Assembly: GCA_023438065.1 (NCBI GenBank)
Contig: JAEXRH010000012.1
Location: 186,001 to 250,000 of the forward strand
DNA: 64,000 nt
Reading direction: 5' to 3'
Source of the DNA: Spirochaetota bacterium
Lineage (GTDB): Bacteria; Spirochaetota; Spirochaetia; Treponematales; Treponemataceae
Below, piece after piece: positions 8,163 to 15,850 of this stretch. The position numbers and the translations under genes were made by a program. A model generated the notes under the pieces. The model saw nothing but the letters and a program-made list of their open reading frames with translations, was not told where the DNA came from and ran no database searches. Position 1 is the stretch's first letter, and each line of letters opens with the position of its first letter.

Positions 8163-8177
8163 CGGCATGCATCCATG

Positions 8178-8203
8178 CCCGGGATTCGATATCCGGGTTT
8201 AAT
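8178..8203 (+). terminator. Possible terminator after coaD
   Basis: CCCGG (8178-8182) pairs with CCGGG (8193-8197), extended inward by two A-T pairs after a bulge, followed by TTTAATGTT. The stem is short and the T-run is weak. Confidence 0.4.
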
Positions 8204-8236
8204 GTTGACAGAATTCAAAAAAATGTAATTCAGGGC

Positions 8237-8265
8237 TTGACACTCCCTGACAGAAAAGATAGTAT
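8237..8265 (+). promoter_or_regulatory. Sigma70 promoter of rpmF-acpP-rnc
   Basis: Consensus TTGACA at 8237-8242, 17-bp spacer, TAGTAT at 8260-8265; predicted start near 8272, giving a leader of about 53 nt before rpmF. Confidence 0.8.
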
Positions 8266-8324
8266 CGGTTCTATCTTTATTTCGTTCATTTGTACGGAAA
8301 TTATTTTATTGCGAGGTTGACTAT

Positions 8325-8513
8325 ATGGCAGTGCCCAGAGCGAAAACATCGAAGGCCCGGACCCGCAGGAGACAGGGAATCAACATGCGCCTGAGCGCGC
8401 CGACCCTGACCGAATGCGGAAATTGCGGAAACCTTATCATGACCCACCGCGTGTGCCCCAAGTGCGGTTTCTATCGCGGTCGTCAGGTTATTACGCCTGA
8501 AACCAACGGCTAA
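8325..8513 (+). CDS. rpmF: 50S ribosomal protein L32
   Basis: 62-residue L32. The N-terminus MAVPRAKTSKARTRRRQ matches the family's MAVPKxKxSKxxxxxRR pattern. Two Cys pairs (CGNC at 31-34, CPKC near 44-47) form the zinc-binding form of L32. GAGG lies eight bases before the ATG. First gene of an L32-ACP-RNase III operon, a bacterial arrangement that often links ribosome and fatty acid synthesis genes. Confidence 0.96.
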   Translation: MAVPRAKTSKARTRRRQGINMRLSAPTLTECGNCGNLIMTHRVCPKCGFYRGRQVITPETNG

Positions 8514-8533
8514 TTTCGGGAGGATTTGTTACC

Positions 8534-8770
8534 ATGGATGAGTTGTTTCAGAAAATTCAGAAGCTGATCGCCGACAAGCTCGAAATCGAGGAGTCGAAGA
8601 TCACCCTCGACGCTTCTTTCCGCCAGGATCTCGGAGCCGACAGCCTCGACACCTATGAGCTCGTGTATGCCATAGAAGAAGAGATGGGCATCAGCATTCC
8701 CGACGAAAAGGCGAACGAGTTCGAGACCGTGCGCGACGCGTACGATTTCATCAAGTCTCAGTCGAAGTAA
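8534..8770 (+). CDS. acpP: Acyl carrier protein
   Basis: 78-residue acidic helical protein that carries acyl chains on 4'-phosphopantetheine during fatty acid synthesis. The attachment serine is Ser37 in GADSLDT (34-40), followed by the normal helix II acidic segment and the DEKANEFETV loop. It lies 20 bp after rpmF with a GGGAGG site, and rnc follows at once. CoaD, which helps make the CoA donor of its prosthetic group, is encoded just upstream. Confidence 0.97.
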   Translation: MDELFQKIQKLIADKLEIEESKITLDASFRQDLGADSLDTYELVYAIEEEMGISIPDEKANEFETVRDAYDFIKSQSK

Positions 8771-8797
8771 TTCTCGAATAACCGGGGAGTGTTTGCG

Positions 8798-9526
8798 TTG
8801 TTTCCGTTCCGTCAGGCTATACTCGGCGACAGGAAGCAGGCGCTCCTTGCCTTTCAAAGGAAGGCCGGCATCCGATTCAAGGATTCCGGCCTTCTTGATT
8901 TAGCCTTTCATCACCGTTCCTTTTCCAACGAAAACGCGAAACTTCGGGTCAATAACGAGCGTCTTGAATTCCTCGGGGACGCGGTTCTCGGCATGGTCGT
9001 CGCCTCAAGGCTTTACGAGTGCATGGGTGACCGTCAGGAAGGCGACCTCGCGAAGACGAAGTCGGTCGTGGTGTCGGAGGATACGCTTTCGGGCATCGCG
9101 CTTTCGCTTGACGTGAACGAGTACCTCGTGCTCGGCAAGGGCGAGGAGATGTCGGGAGGGCGGAGCAAAAAGGCGATTCTCGCCGACGCGGTCGAGGCGA
9201 TTATCGGGGCGCTCTATCTCGATTCCGGCTATCGGGTCGCGGAACAGTTCGTTCTCGGCATCATGAATCCCCAGATCGAGCTCGTGCTGCAGGGTCGGCA
9301 TCATAAGGATTACAAAACCCTGTTGCAGGAACACATCCAGAAACAGTACAAAACCGTCCCGAAGTACGCGCTTGCGCGAAAGACGGGTCCCGATCACGAT
9401 CGTACCTTTTGGGTTACCGTCGAGATTCAGGGAAAGGTCTATGGCCCCGAAAGCGGGAAGAACAAGAAAGAGGCTGAGCAAACCGTGGCTCGCCTCGCGT
9501 ATTCCGCGCTCGGCCTTGAGTCATAA
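8798..9526 (+). CDS. rnc: Ribonuclease III
   Basis: Double-strand-specific endonuclease for rRNA and mRNA processing. The catalytic signature NERLEFLGDAVLG sits near 50, the second acidic patch (LADAVEAIIGALYLDSG) near 125-140, and a C-terminal dsRNA-binding domain from about 165 ends with KNKKEAEQTVARLAYSAL. I choose TTG at 8798 because GGGGAG (8784-8789) is eight bases before it; the in-frame GTG at 8789 overlaps that site and cannot use it. The TTG start gives 242 residues. Confidence 0.93.
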   Translation: MFPFRQAILGDRKQALLAFQRKAGIRFKDSGLLDLAFHHRSFSNENAKLRVNNERLEFLGDAVLGMVVASRLYECMGDRQEGDLAKTKSVVVSEDTLSGIALSLDVNEYLVLGKGEEMSGGRSKKAILADAVEAIIGALYLDSGYRVAEQFVLGIMNPQIELVLQGRHHKDYKTLLQEHIQKQYKTVPKYALARKTGPDHDRTFWVTVEIQGKVYGPESGKNKKEAEQTVARLAYSALGLES

Positions 9527-9550
9527 GGTCGCCGTCCCGGGATTCTCTTC

Positions 9551-9577
9551 CTGTCACGCGAATCCTGACAGTCTTTT
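9551..9577 (+). terminator. Possible terminator after rnc
   Basis: CTGTCA (9551-9556) and TGACAG (9566-9571) form a 6-bp stem with a 9-nt loop, followed by TCTTTTC. It lies in the 71-bp gap between convergent rnc and the pcnB-type gene. Confidence 0.4.
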
Positions 9578-9597
9578 CAATTTATACCCGCGATAAG

Positions 9598-10953
9598 TTA
9601 TTTCGCGAATTTATCCCGATAAATCGCGCCCGCTATTTCGCGCAGCCGATCGGCTTCGTTGAGCGAAGGATCGTCGAGGGTCGCCTCGAGAAGTTCCCGG
9701 AGAATGTGGCCGATCGCCGGTCCCGGGGGAATGCCGAGGGCAGAAAGGTCCTTGCCGTTGATCGCGAGATCCTTGAGGCTGAAGGCGTGCCGCGCCTGCG
9801 TGACCGCCTTGATGCGGTCGCCGAATTCGAGGAGGTGGGCGGGCTCGGTTTTCAGGCCCGTGATCGCGCACGCGTCGGCGCGCCTGAGCGCGAACAGCGC
9901 CTCGATATGCTCCTCTCCCGCGCGGACGATGAAACGGCGCACCGCGGCGTCCGTCCAGGAAGGCTCGTAATGGAACATGTGCTGACTGACCAGATGCGCG
10001 ACCCGTTCGGTCGTCTTGATCGGGAACCGGAGTCTCGCGAGCACGCGCTCGGCGATCTCGGCGGAAACCGTCTCGTGGCGGTAAAAGGTATAGTTGCCGT
10101 CGGAATCGACGGCGCGGACGATCGGTTTGCCGATGTCGTGAAAGAGGGCGGCGAGCCTGATCTCGAGACTCTCACGCGGGCTCGCGTCGCACGCGGCGAA
10201 AAGGTGGTCGAGGACGTCAAACTCGTGCATTCCCTTTTGCTCGACCCCGCGGCACGCGTACAGTTCCGGCAATATGAGCTCGAGGAGCCCGGCGGATTCC
10301 ATGAAACGAAGCCCGGCCGAGGGGGCTGGTGACGAAAGAAGCTTGACGAGCTCGTCCTTGATGCGTTCCCGCGCGACGCGCGCGGTAACGCCGAGCGCGC
10401 CGGGGATCGCGGCGAGGGTGTCTTCGTCGATGGCGAAGCCGAGCTGCGCGGAAAAGCGCACCGCCCGGATCGGTCTCAGGCCGTCCTCGCCGAAACGCTC
10501 TGAGGCGACGCCGACGGTCCTGATGACGCCGCGCTTGATGTCCTCCCGTCCCCCGAAGGGATCGGTGACCTCGCCGTCCGGCAAGGATACCGCGATCGCG
10601 TTCATCGTGAAATCGCGCCGGGAAAGGTCTTCCTCGATCGTCGCAGCGTACCCGATGGAGTCGGGCCTCCGGCCGTCGGTGTACCCCGCCTCGGTGCGGA
10701 AGGTCGTGCATTCGATGAGATGGTCCTTGAAGGGGATGGTTACCGTGCCGTGCTCGATTCCCGTCGGTATGACGCGGCGAAAGAGACGCGTTACTTCCTC
10801 GGGCGTCGCGTCGGTGGCGATATCCCAGTCCTCGGGTTTCTTGCCGAGGACGATGTCCCTGACCGCCCCTCCGACGAGATACGCGCGGTGTCCGCTTTGG
10901 GTGAAGAAACGCGAAAGATCCTTGAGGATCGGGTGTACCGGTATTCTGTCCAT
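9598..10953 (-). CDS. CCA-adding enzyme / poly(A) polymerase family nucleotidyltransferase
   Basis: Class II tRNA nucleotidyltransferase family. From ATG 10953 the protein has 451 residues. The head holds GGAVRD at 28-33 and the metal-binding DWD at 42-44 (LGKKPEDWDIATDA); then RRDFTMNAIA, the ERxxxE-type nucleotide motif region RPIRAVRFSAQ, and an HD domain in the C-terminal half (LAALFHDIGKP, YRHE). The HD domain makes a CCA-adding enzyme more likely than a poly(A) polymerase, and the window's three tRNAs all lack encoded CCA. No Shine-Dalgarno site precedes the ATG. Confidence 0.88.
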   Translation of the reverse strand: MDRIPVHPILKDLSRFFTQSGHRAYLVGGAVRDIVLGKKPEDWDIATDATPEEVTRLFRRVIPTGIEHGTVTIPFKDHLIECTTFRTEAGYTDGRRPDSIGYAATIEEDLSRRDFTMNAIAVSLPDGEVTDPFGGREDIKRGVIRTVGVASERFGEDGLRPIRAVRFSAQLGFAIDEDTLAAIPGALGVTARVARERIKDELVKLLSSPAPSAGLRFMESAGLLELILPELYACRGVEQKGMHEFDVLDHLFAACDASPRESLEIRLAALFHDIGKPIVRAVDSDGNYTFYRHETVSAEIAERVLARLRFPIKTTERVAHLVSQHMFHYEPSWTDAAVRRFIVRAGEEHIEALFALRRADACAITGLKTEPAHLLEFGDRIKAVTQARHAFSLKDLAINGKDLSALGIPPGPAIGHILRELLEATLDDPSLNEADRLREIAGAIYRDKFAK

Positions 10954-10962
10954 CGTGTTTGA

Positions 10963-10992
10963 AGTATAATAAAAAAAACGGCGCGTGAACAA
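10963..10992 (-). promoter_or_regulatory. Candidate promoter of the CCA-adding enzyme gene
   Basis: On the minus strand TTGTTC (10992-10987), 18-bp spacer, TATACT (10968-10963); expected +1 near 10956, three bases before the ATG. A TATAAT on the plus strand (10965-10970) overlaps it and may serve thiN. Confidence 0.45.
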
Positions 10993-11002
10993 GCGAGGGA
11001 AG

Positions 11003-11668
11003 ATGAGGGGAATTCTGTTTACCGGAGGGGAGGCGCCCGAAAGCGGGCTCGCCGCCCCCTTCATGTCGGGGTATGGATGCGCGGTCGCCGCGGATTCAGG
11101 GCTTGCCGCGTGCGAGCGATTCGGCGTCGAGCCCGACCTCATCGTCGGTGACATGGACAGCCTTCCCGATCCCGCGGCGCTCGGGAAGTACCCGGCTGCG
11201 CGCGTGGAAAGATGGCCGCACGACAAGGATTACACCGATACCGAGATTGCCCTTGCGGCGCTGACGGAGCGCGAGGTCGACGACATCGTCATTCTCGGGG
11301 GCGGGGGCGGGCGGGTCGATCACTTTCTCGCGCTGAAGGCGCTGTTCGACCGCGATCCCTGTCCGTCGGTCTGGGTATCCGACGCGAGCGTGTGCGTCTC
11401 GGTGGGAGTCGGTACCCCTTCGGTCGCCGTGCGCATCCTCGGGTTGTCTCATGAAGATCCCGTCTCCGTGTTTCCCGTCGGCCCCGGACGTCATCAAGCC
11501 GCGGGATCGGGCTTCCACTGGCCGATCGACGGACTCGATTGGGACGGGGGAGCGTTCAGCTTGAGCAATCGCGCCGATTCGGGAAGCGTCTCGATCGAAG
11601 CCCGTGAGGGAAGATTTATTTGCGTCTTTCCGCTTGCGGGCGGACGATCCTTCTCGCGGGAGCGCTGA
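11003..11668 (+). CDS. thiN: Thiamine pyrophosphokinase
   Basis: Transfers diphosphate from ATP to thiamine to give thiamine diphosphate. Recognised by AADSGLAACERFGVEPD, the metal-site motif GDMDS, and DKDYTDTEIAL, which occur in the right order in the N-terminal catalytic half; GGGGGRVDH follows. From ATG 11003 the product has 221 residues; a GTG at 10985 adds six residues and cannot be excluded. It is divergent from the CCA-adding enzyme gene. I see no thiamine riboswitch upstream, where there is too little room. Confidence 0.92.
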   Translation: MRGILFTGGEAPESGLAAPFMSGYGCAVAADSGLAACERFGVEPDLIVGDMDSLPDPAALGKYPAARVERWPHDKDYTDTEIALAALTEREVDDIVILGGGGGRVDHFLALKALFDRDPCPSVWVSDASVCVSVGVGTPSVAVRILGLSHEDPVSVFPVGPGRHQAAGSGFHWPIDGLDWDGGAFSLSNRADSGSVSIEAREGRFICVFPLAGGRSFSRER

Positions 11669-11711
11669 CGGCGGCTCGACGCCGAAGACGTCATGAGGCG
11701 CGCGATCCCGC

Positions 11712-12557
11712 TTACTTTCGTTCCCGAATGGCCTTGAACGCCTCAAGCGATCCCTCGCCCGTGACGGCGAGATAGTCGATGAGGATGGGATATTTCGTCA
11801 AAACCTCGCCCAGCGCCTGAAAGCGCTCGATTTCGAGATAATCCGCGACGGAAGCGTTTGCCTGTGCCTTCGCGACGGCCGCCATGGTCTCGGTTTTTCG
11901 CTCCTGGTATGACGCATAGGTCTCTGAGGCGAGGGTATAGAGCGCGAAATCGGGAAAACGCGTATTGGTTACCTCCGCGCCGATGAACTCGATCCCGTCG
12001 CCGGAATCTCCGTTGACCGTCGAGAGGAAAAGGGTCGCGAGCGCGCTTCGGTCGTTCGCGAGCGTCCTGTAGCGCGCGGGATCGGCCAGAAAAGCGGCGA
12101 CGATCCTGCGGGATCCGTCGCCGGTCGCCTGGGCGATCCTTCTATCCAGATATTCGCGAAGCGAGGCCTGGTCCCTGGCCGTTTGGGCTTTCACGAGGCC
12201 GGGGAGCGCGTCCGGTGAAAGCCGGGCGGTAGCCGTAACCGAGAAACTCCAGGAAAAATCGGGTTTTCCCTCAAGCATGGCCCCGTAGAGGTCGGCGGAG
12301 GGAAGGGTTCCTTCGACGGTCAAGGCAGTCTCGACGGGCGCGAGGCTGAAGGGTATGAGCTGCGCGTTGGTCGGGATGAGCCGTTCCCATTGCCAGCGGA
12401 ACGTCCCCGGTTCGACGGGGCGGGGGTTGACGCCGCCCGTTTTCGATACCAGTACTCCGTGCATCCCGGTGGGGACCCAAAACTGAATCCAGCCGACGAA
12501 GAAGATCGCGCTCGCCGCGATGAGGATTACGATGAACGTCGCGATAATTTTTTTCAT
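11712..12557 (-). CDS. Membrane-anchored band-7/SPFH-like protein (divergent)
   Basis: 281 residues with one N-terminal membrane anchor (about 5-26). The segment after it (MHGVLVSKTGGVNPRPVEPGTF region, about 32-53) resembles the start of a band-7/prohibitin domain, and the C-terminal third (ERKTETMAAVAKAQANASV, about 225-245) looks like the helical alanine-rich region after SPFH domains. The similarity is partial, so the family assignment is an inference. SPFH proteins form oligomeric membrane assemblies. It is convergent with thiN and divergent from the small membrane protein gene; neither neighbour suggests a job. Confidence 0.5.
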   Translation of the reverse strand: MKKIIATFIVILIAASAIFFVGWIQFWVPTGMHGVLVSKTGGVNPRPVEPGTFRWQWERLIPTNAQLIPFSLAPVETALTVEGTLPSADLYGAMLEGKPDFSWSFSVTATARLSPDALPGLVKAQTARDQASLREYLDRRIAQATGDGSRRIVAAFLADPARYRTLANDRSALATLFLSTVNGDSGDGIEFIGAEVTNTRFPDFALYTLASETYASYQERKTETMAAVAKAQANASVADYLEIERFQALGEVLTKYPILIDYLAVTGEGSLEAFKAIRERK

Positions 12558-12574
12558 GGTGCCCTTTTCCCCTG

Positions 12575-12602
12575 TTGCAAGCGGTCGAAATACCGGTATA
12601 GT
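12575..12602 (+). promoter_or_regulatory. Promoter upstream of the small membrane protein gene
   Basis: TTGCAA at 12575-12580, 16-bp spacer, TATAGT at 12597-12602. An AAGGAG at 12615-12620 follows but is 15 bases from the chosen ATG. Confidence 0.5.
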
Positions 12603-12635
12603 AAGCGTACGTACAAGGAGTATAGCACCACAAGG

Positions 12636-12977
12636 ATGCTCAGGAAAAGCGAAAAACGGCTGATGACCCGGCTAATGCAGCGGACTGTCCTCTTTCTCAC
12701 GACCTACACGGGCGGGCTTGCGCTTTTTTACCTGTTCGGCAACGTCCAGGATTTCCAGGATTCAACCCAGTTTCTCATCCTTGGCGTACTGTCCGCGACC
12801 GCCCTCCTGACGGCGATCCTGTCCTTCATCCTTTCCGCGCTCATTATCGCGGGGATCGCCTCGCGACGGAGGAAGCGAGGGTTTCCCCTGTTCCTTTTGG
12901 GCGTATCCTGCTTCCTGTTCGTGTGCGTCCTGGGCGTAACCGCCCACGTGATCGTGATCCTCGCGCGCGGATTGTAG
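12636..12977 (+). CDS. Small integral membrane protein, unknown
   Basis: 113 residues from ATG 12636, not recognised. Three hydrophobic helices are clear: about 18-36, 44-72 and 84-110, with a basic RRRKRG cluster between the second and third placing that loop in the cytoplasm by the positive-inside rule. No conserved polar residues within the helices suggest a transporter. The start is uncertain: in-frame ATGs at 12663 and 12675 would shorten the basic N-terminus only. It stands between two genes with their own promoters, so it is probably transcribed alone. Confidence 0.6.
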   Translation: MLRKSEKRLMTRLMQRTVLFLTTYTGGLALFYLFGNVQDFQDSTQFLILGVLSATALLTAILSFILSALIIAGIASRRRKRGFPLFLLGVSCFLFVCVLGVTAHVIVILARGL

Positions 12978-12998
12978 CCGGCCTTTCGGCCGCGCTCG

Positions 12999-13028
12999 TT
13001 GACAAAGATTTCACGCCAATTCTATTAT
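12999..13028 (+). promoter_or_regulatory. Promoter of aroH-glgA; predicts leaderless mRNA
   Basis: Consensus TTGACA at 12999-13004, 18-bp spacer, TATTAT at 13023-13028. The expected +1 (about 13035) is three bases before the aroH ATG at 13038. Confidence 0.75.
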
Positions 13029-13037
13029 GATCGAACT

Positions 13038-13424
13038 ATGGAAAATCGGTTATATGCCGTCCGCGGCGCCGTGTGTTGCGAGAATTCCGTCGAGTCGGTT
13101 TCCTTTCATGTCCCGAACATGTATCGCGCGCTCCTCGAGCGAAACGGAATAGCGGAGGACGATATAGTATCGGTGGTGTTTTCGGTTACCGACGATCTGA
13201 CCGTCCTCAATCCCGCGACCGCGCTGCGCAATGCCGGTCTCGCCCTTTCTGTCCCGCTTTTCGCGTGCGCGGAGCCCTTTATCGAGAAGTACCTTCCCCG
13301 GGTCATCCGGGTTCTCGTTACCTTTTACGGCGCGAATAGGCCCGAGGCGGTGTATCTCAACGGGGCCGAGGTCTTGCGTCCCGATCTCTCGGGCTCGTCC
13401 GGCGCGGCGCGGGACAGGGAATGA
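13038..13424 (+). CDS. aroH: Chorismate mutase, AroH type
   Basis: Converts chorismate to prephenate on the way to Phe and Tyr. The 128-residue protein matches the small trimeric AroH fold (B. subtilis type): YAVRGAVCCENSV at the start, the DDIVSVVFSVTDDL strand in the middle, and the diagnostic C-terminal block with RVLVTFYG and VYLNGAEVLRPDLS. Start ATG 13038 has no ribosome site, and the promoter places +1 almost on it. The stop overlaps the glgA start (ATGA), a pairing without an obvious metabolic link. Confidence 0.9.
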   Translation: MENRLYAVRGAVCCENSVESVSFHVPNMYRALLERNGIAEDDIVSVVFSVTDDLTVLNPATALRNAGLALSVPLFACAEPFIEKYLPRVIRVLVTFYGANRPEAVYLNGAEVLRPDLSGSSGAARDRE

Positions 13425-15058
13425 AAGGCGACGATTTGAGCCCGTCCCGACCGATACGCTCCGTATGGATCGCGACCCGCGAATACGCGGGAATCGCCGA
13501 GGCGGGCGGGGTCAAGAACGTCGCGTGCTCGCTCGCCGAGTCGCTCGCGCGCAAGGGCGTATCCGTCACGGTATTCATCCCGCGCTACGGCTTCGTCGAG
13601 AGCGCGGGCATGCTCCTTTTCTCGACCGACGTCGCGGTCGCGGGGGAAACCCATCGCGTGTGCTTTTACTCGCTTTCCGCGCGCGGCGTGAGGATTATCC
13701 TCGTCGACGCGCACGTGTTCGCGGAAAAGCGCGCGGTATACGTCTACACGGAAACCGACGAGAAGGTCATTCCCGGCGCGAAGCGCGGCAAGGGGCACAT
13801 GGACGTCGATCTCGTCAACATGCTTTTTCAGCGTTCCGTTCTCGCGTTCGCCCTCGCGAGCGAAACCGTCCCCGAGGTGCTTCATTGCCAGGATGCGCAC
13901 ACGGCCATCCTTCCCGCCCTCGCGCGGAACGATTCCGCGTATGCGCGGCTTTTCGAGCGTACCGCGACGGTCGTGACCGTGCATAACGCGGGGCCGGGCT
14001 ATCGGCAGGCGATTCCCGGGCTCGAGCGCGCCGCGCGCATGACCGGCCTCCCCGAAATCGCGCTCGCGCGCGCCCTCTTCAACGGCAACGTCGAGCCGTT
14101 CCTTCTCGCGGCCGAGTATGGCGCCCTGACGACGGTATCGCCCTGGTACGCGAATGAGCTCACCGACCCGGCCTTCGACCGCTTCAGCGAGGGGATCTCG
14201 GGCGAGCTCAGGCGGCGAAGGATCGAGGTTACCGGGATAACCAACGGTATAGATTTTCACCGCTACGATCCGCGCGATACGGCTTTGTCGCTCCTTCCGT
14301 ATCCGTACGACCCGATCGAAGGCGAGTTTTCCGGAAAATACCGGTGTCGAGAGGAATTCGCTCGGTGGCTCGCCTCCGACGAGGCGGTTCCCGGCATCGT
14401 CAAGTATGGCAGGCTTTCCGCCTGCGCCGATTCCGTGTACTTCTCGTATCACGGGCGGATCGCGTGGCAAAAGGGGCTCGACGTTCTCGAGAAGGCCGCC
14501 CGTTCGACGCTTGACACCCTCCCGGGCGCGCGTTTCGTGGTCCTCGGGCAGGGCGATCCCGCGCTCGAGGCGTTGTTCGTCATGCTTTCCCAGCGTTATG
14601 AGGGACGGGTCGCGTACATCTCGGGGTACGAGCGGAATCTCGCGAGGCTCGCGGTCGCGATATCGGACTTCATCGTGCTCCCGAGCGCCTTCGAGCCGTG
14701 CGGCCTTGAGGATTTCATCGCGCAGATCTTCGGCACGATACCGGTCGCCCACGCGGTCGGGGGCCTGAGGAAGATAGAGGACGGAATAAGCGGCTTTCTC
14801 TACGGGAGCGCGGACGACGACAACGATTCGCTCGAGCTCGCGCGACTTCTCGTCGATCTCGGGAAACCCGTATCGGAACTCGGCGTGAGGGCGGGGGAAG
14901 ACCGCGCTCGTTACGGGGCCGGGTGCGCGGCCGTCGAGGAGTATCGCCGAATCATATCGTACGCGGCGACGCGCGTACGGGATATTTCAAACTGGGACGC
15001 CATCGCGGAAGCGAGCTATATTCCGCTTTACCGGAAAATCGTCGACGCGATGGCTTGA
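13421..15058 (+). CDS. glgA: Glycogen/starch synthase (GT5)
   Basis: Extends alpha-1,4-glucan from a nucleotide-glucose donor. 545 residues in two Rossmann domains. N-terminal glycine loop EAGGV at 27-31, HCQDAHTA, VTVHNAGPG, TTVSPWYANE, then GITNGID, YHGRIAWQKG, and the C-terminal catalytic EPCGLEDF with GTIPVAHAVGGL. The canonical GT5 loop is KTGGL; here the Lys that contacts ADP-glucose is Glu27, so donor choice may differ. Translationally coupled to aroH. The sugar-nucleotide enzyme GlgC is encoded at the far end of the window. The stop codon lies within the -35 box of the tRNA promoter. Confidence 0.92.
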   Translation: MKGDDLSPSRPIRSVWIATREYAGIAEAGGVKNVACSLAESLARKGVSVTVFIPRYGFVESAGMLLFSTDVAVAGETHRVCFYSLSARGVRIILVDAHVFAEKRAVYVYTETDEKVIPGAKRGKGHMDVDLVNMLFQRSVLAFALASETVPEVLHCQDAHTAILPALARNDSAYARLFERTATVVTVHNAGPGYRQAIPGLERAARMTGLPEIALARALFNGNVEPFLLAAEYGALTTVSPWYANELTDPAFDRFSEGISGELRRRRIEVTGITNGIDFHRYDPRDTALSLLPYPYDPIEGEFSGKYRCREEFARWLASDEAVPGIVKYGRLSACADSVYFSYHGRIAWQKGLDVLEKAARSTLDTLPGARFVVLGQGDPALEALFVMLSQRYEGRVAYISGYERNLARLAVAISDFIVLPSAFEPCGLEDFIAQIFGTIPVAHAVGGLRKIEDGISGFLYGSADDDNDSLELARLLVDLGKPVSELGVRAGEDRARYGAGCAAVEEYRRIISYAATRVRDISNWDAIAEASYIPLYRKIVDAMA

Positions 15059-15083
15059 CATTTTCGGGGCGTTCAGATAAATT
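15055..15083 (+). promoter_or_regulatory. Promoter of the tRNA-Thr/tRNA-Tyr unit
   Basis: TTGACA at 15055-15060 (overlapping the glgA stop), 17-bp spacer, TAAATT at 15078-15083; predicted start near 15090, ten bases before tRNA-Thr. Confidence 0.75.
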
Positions 15084-15099
15084 GCTCCTCGTTCGCGTT

Positions 15100-15173
15100 G
15101 CCAACTTAGCTCAGCTGGCCAGAGCACGTGATTTGTAATCTCGGGGTCCAGGGTTCGAATCCCTGAGTTGGCT
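15100..15173 (+). tRNA. tRNA-Thr (anticodon TGT)
   Basis: Acceptor GCCAACT/AGTTGGC, D stem GCTC/GAGC, loop TTTGTAA (anticodon TGT), T arm CAGGG/CCCTG, discriminator T. CCA is not encoded. The anticodon stem CGTGA/TCTCG has one T-T mismatch at position 29-41. Confidence 0.95.
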
Positions 15174-15207
15174 AGGCTGGGGCACGAAAAAGGCAATGTG
15201 ACATTAC

Positions 15208-15289
15208 GGAGAGATTCCCGAGCGGTCAAAGGGGGCAGACTGTAAATCTGTTGGCTACGCCTTCCAAGGTTCGAATCCTTGTCTCTCCA
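15208..15289 (+). tRNA. tRNA-Tyr (anticodon GTA)
   Basis: Class II tRNA with acceptor GGAGAGA/TCTCTCC, anticodon stem GCAGA/TCTGT around loop CTGTAAA (anticodon GTA), a long variable arm, T arm CAAGG/CCTTG, discriminator A. CCA is not encoded. It is cotranscribed with tRNA-Thr. Confidence 0.97.
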
Positions 15290-15293
15290 GACA

Positions 15294-15328
15294 GGAGTTT
15301 ACGCGTTTCGCGTAAACTCCTTTTTTTT
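15294..15328 (+). terminator. Terminator of the tRNA-Thr/tRNA-Tyr unit
   Basis: Perfect 12-bp stem GGAGTTTACGCG/CGCGTAAACTCC, TTT loop, followed by eight T. Confidence 0.95.
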
Positions 15329-15372
15329 CCGTTCGCCGACCGCCCGTCGCGCGGCGGAGCCATGACCATCGT

Positions 15373-15831
15373 ATGATAGAACCTTTTTATAAAGACGGTC
15401 TTCGCTTTTCCTGTCAGCGTTGTTCCTCCTGTTGCCGGCACGATCCCGGTTTCGTGAACCTTTCAGAGATCGATCTGGAAAAGCTCACGAAATGGGCTAC
15501 TCTCGAGAGAGAGGATTTCATCGAGCGATATTGCCGATGGGTGGAAAAGCCGGACGGGTGGGAGTACCTTTGTCTCAAGGAAAAGCCGAACTACGACTGT
15601 ATCCTGTGGGAGTCGGGTTGCGTCGCCTACGACGCGCGGCCCTTTCAATGCTCGTCCTATCCATTCTGGTCCTCGCTCGTGACCGACGAGGATTGGTGGG
15701 AAGCGAACGGACGCGACTGCCCCGGGGTAAACAAGGGAGCCCTTCATTCCCGCGAGGAAATCGACCGCCACTTGACCAGAAGACGGGCCGAGCCGTATAT
15801 TCGCAGGAAAGCCGAGGGTCGGACGCTGTAA
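15373..15831 (+). CDS. YkgJ-family Cys cluster protein
   Basis: 152 residues of the YkgJ family (zinc/iron-chelating domain). The N-terminal cluster is Cys14-x2-Cys17-x2-Cys20-Cys21, and further cysteines occur at CILWESGC and ARPFQCSSYPFW, the usual second half. Biochemical function of the family is poorly known; metal binding is inferred from the cysteines. There is no good ribosome site right before ATG 15373. It precedes the MBL hydrolase by 19 bp and is probably in its operon. Confidence 0.85.
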   Translation: MIEPFYKDGLRFSCQRCSSCCRHDPGFVNLSEIDLEKLTKWATLEREDFIERYCRWVEKPDGWEYLCLKEKPNYDCILWESGCVAYDARPFQCSSYPFWSSLVTDEDWWEANGRDCPGVNKGALHSREEIDRHLTRRRAEPYIRRKAEGRTL

Positions 15832-15850
15832 GTGTAAAAGAGGGAGCCGC

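Noticed and set aside
8205..8229. TTGACA at 8205 with TGTAAT at 8224 as a second rpmF promoter
   Set aside because: Spacer is only 13 bp; the promoter at 8237-8265 has ideal spacing.
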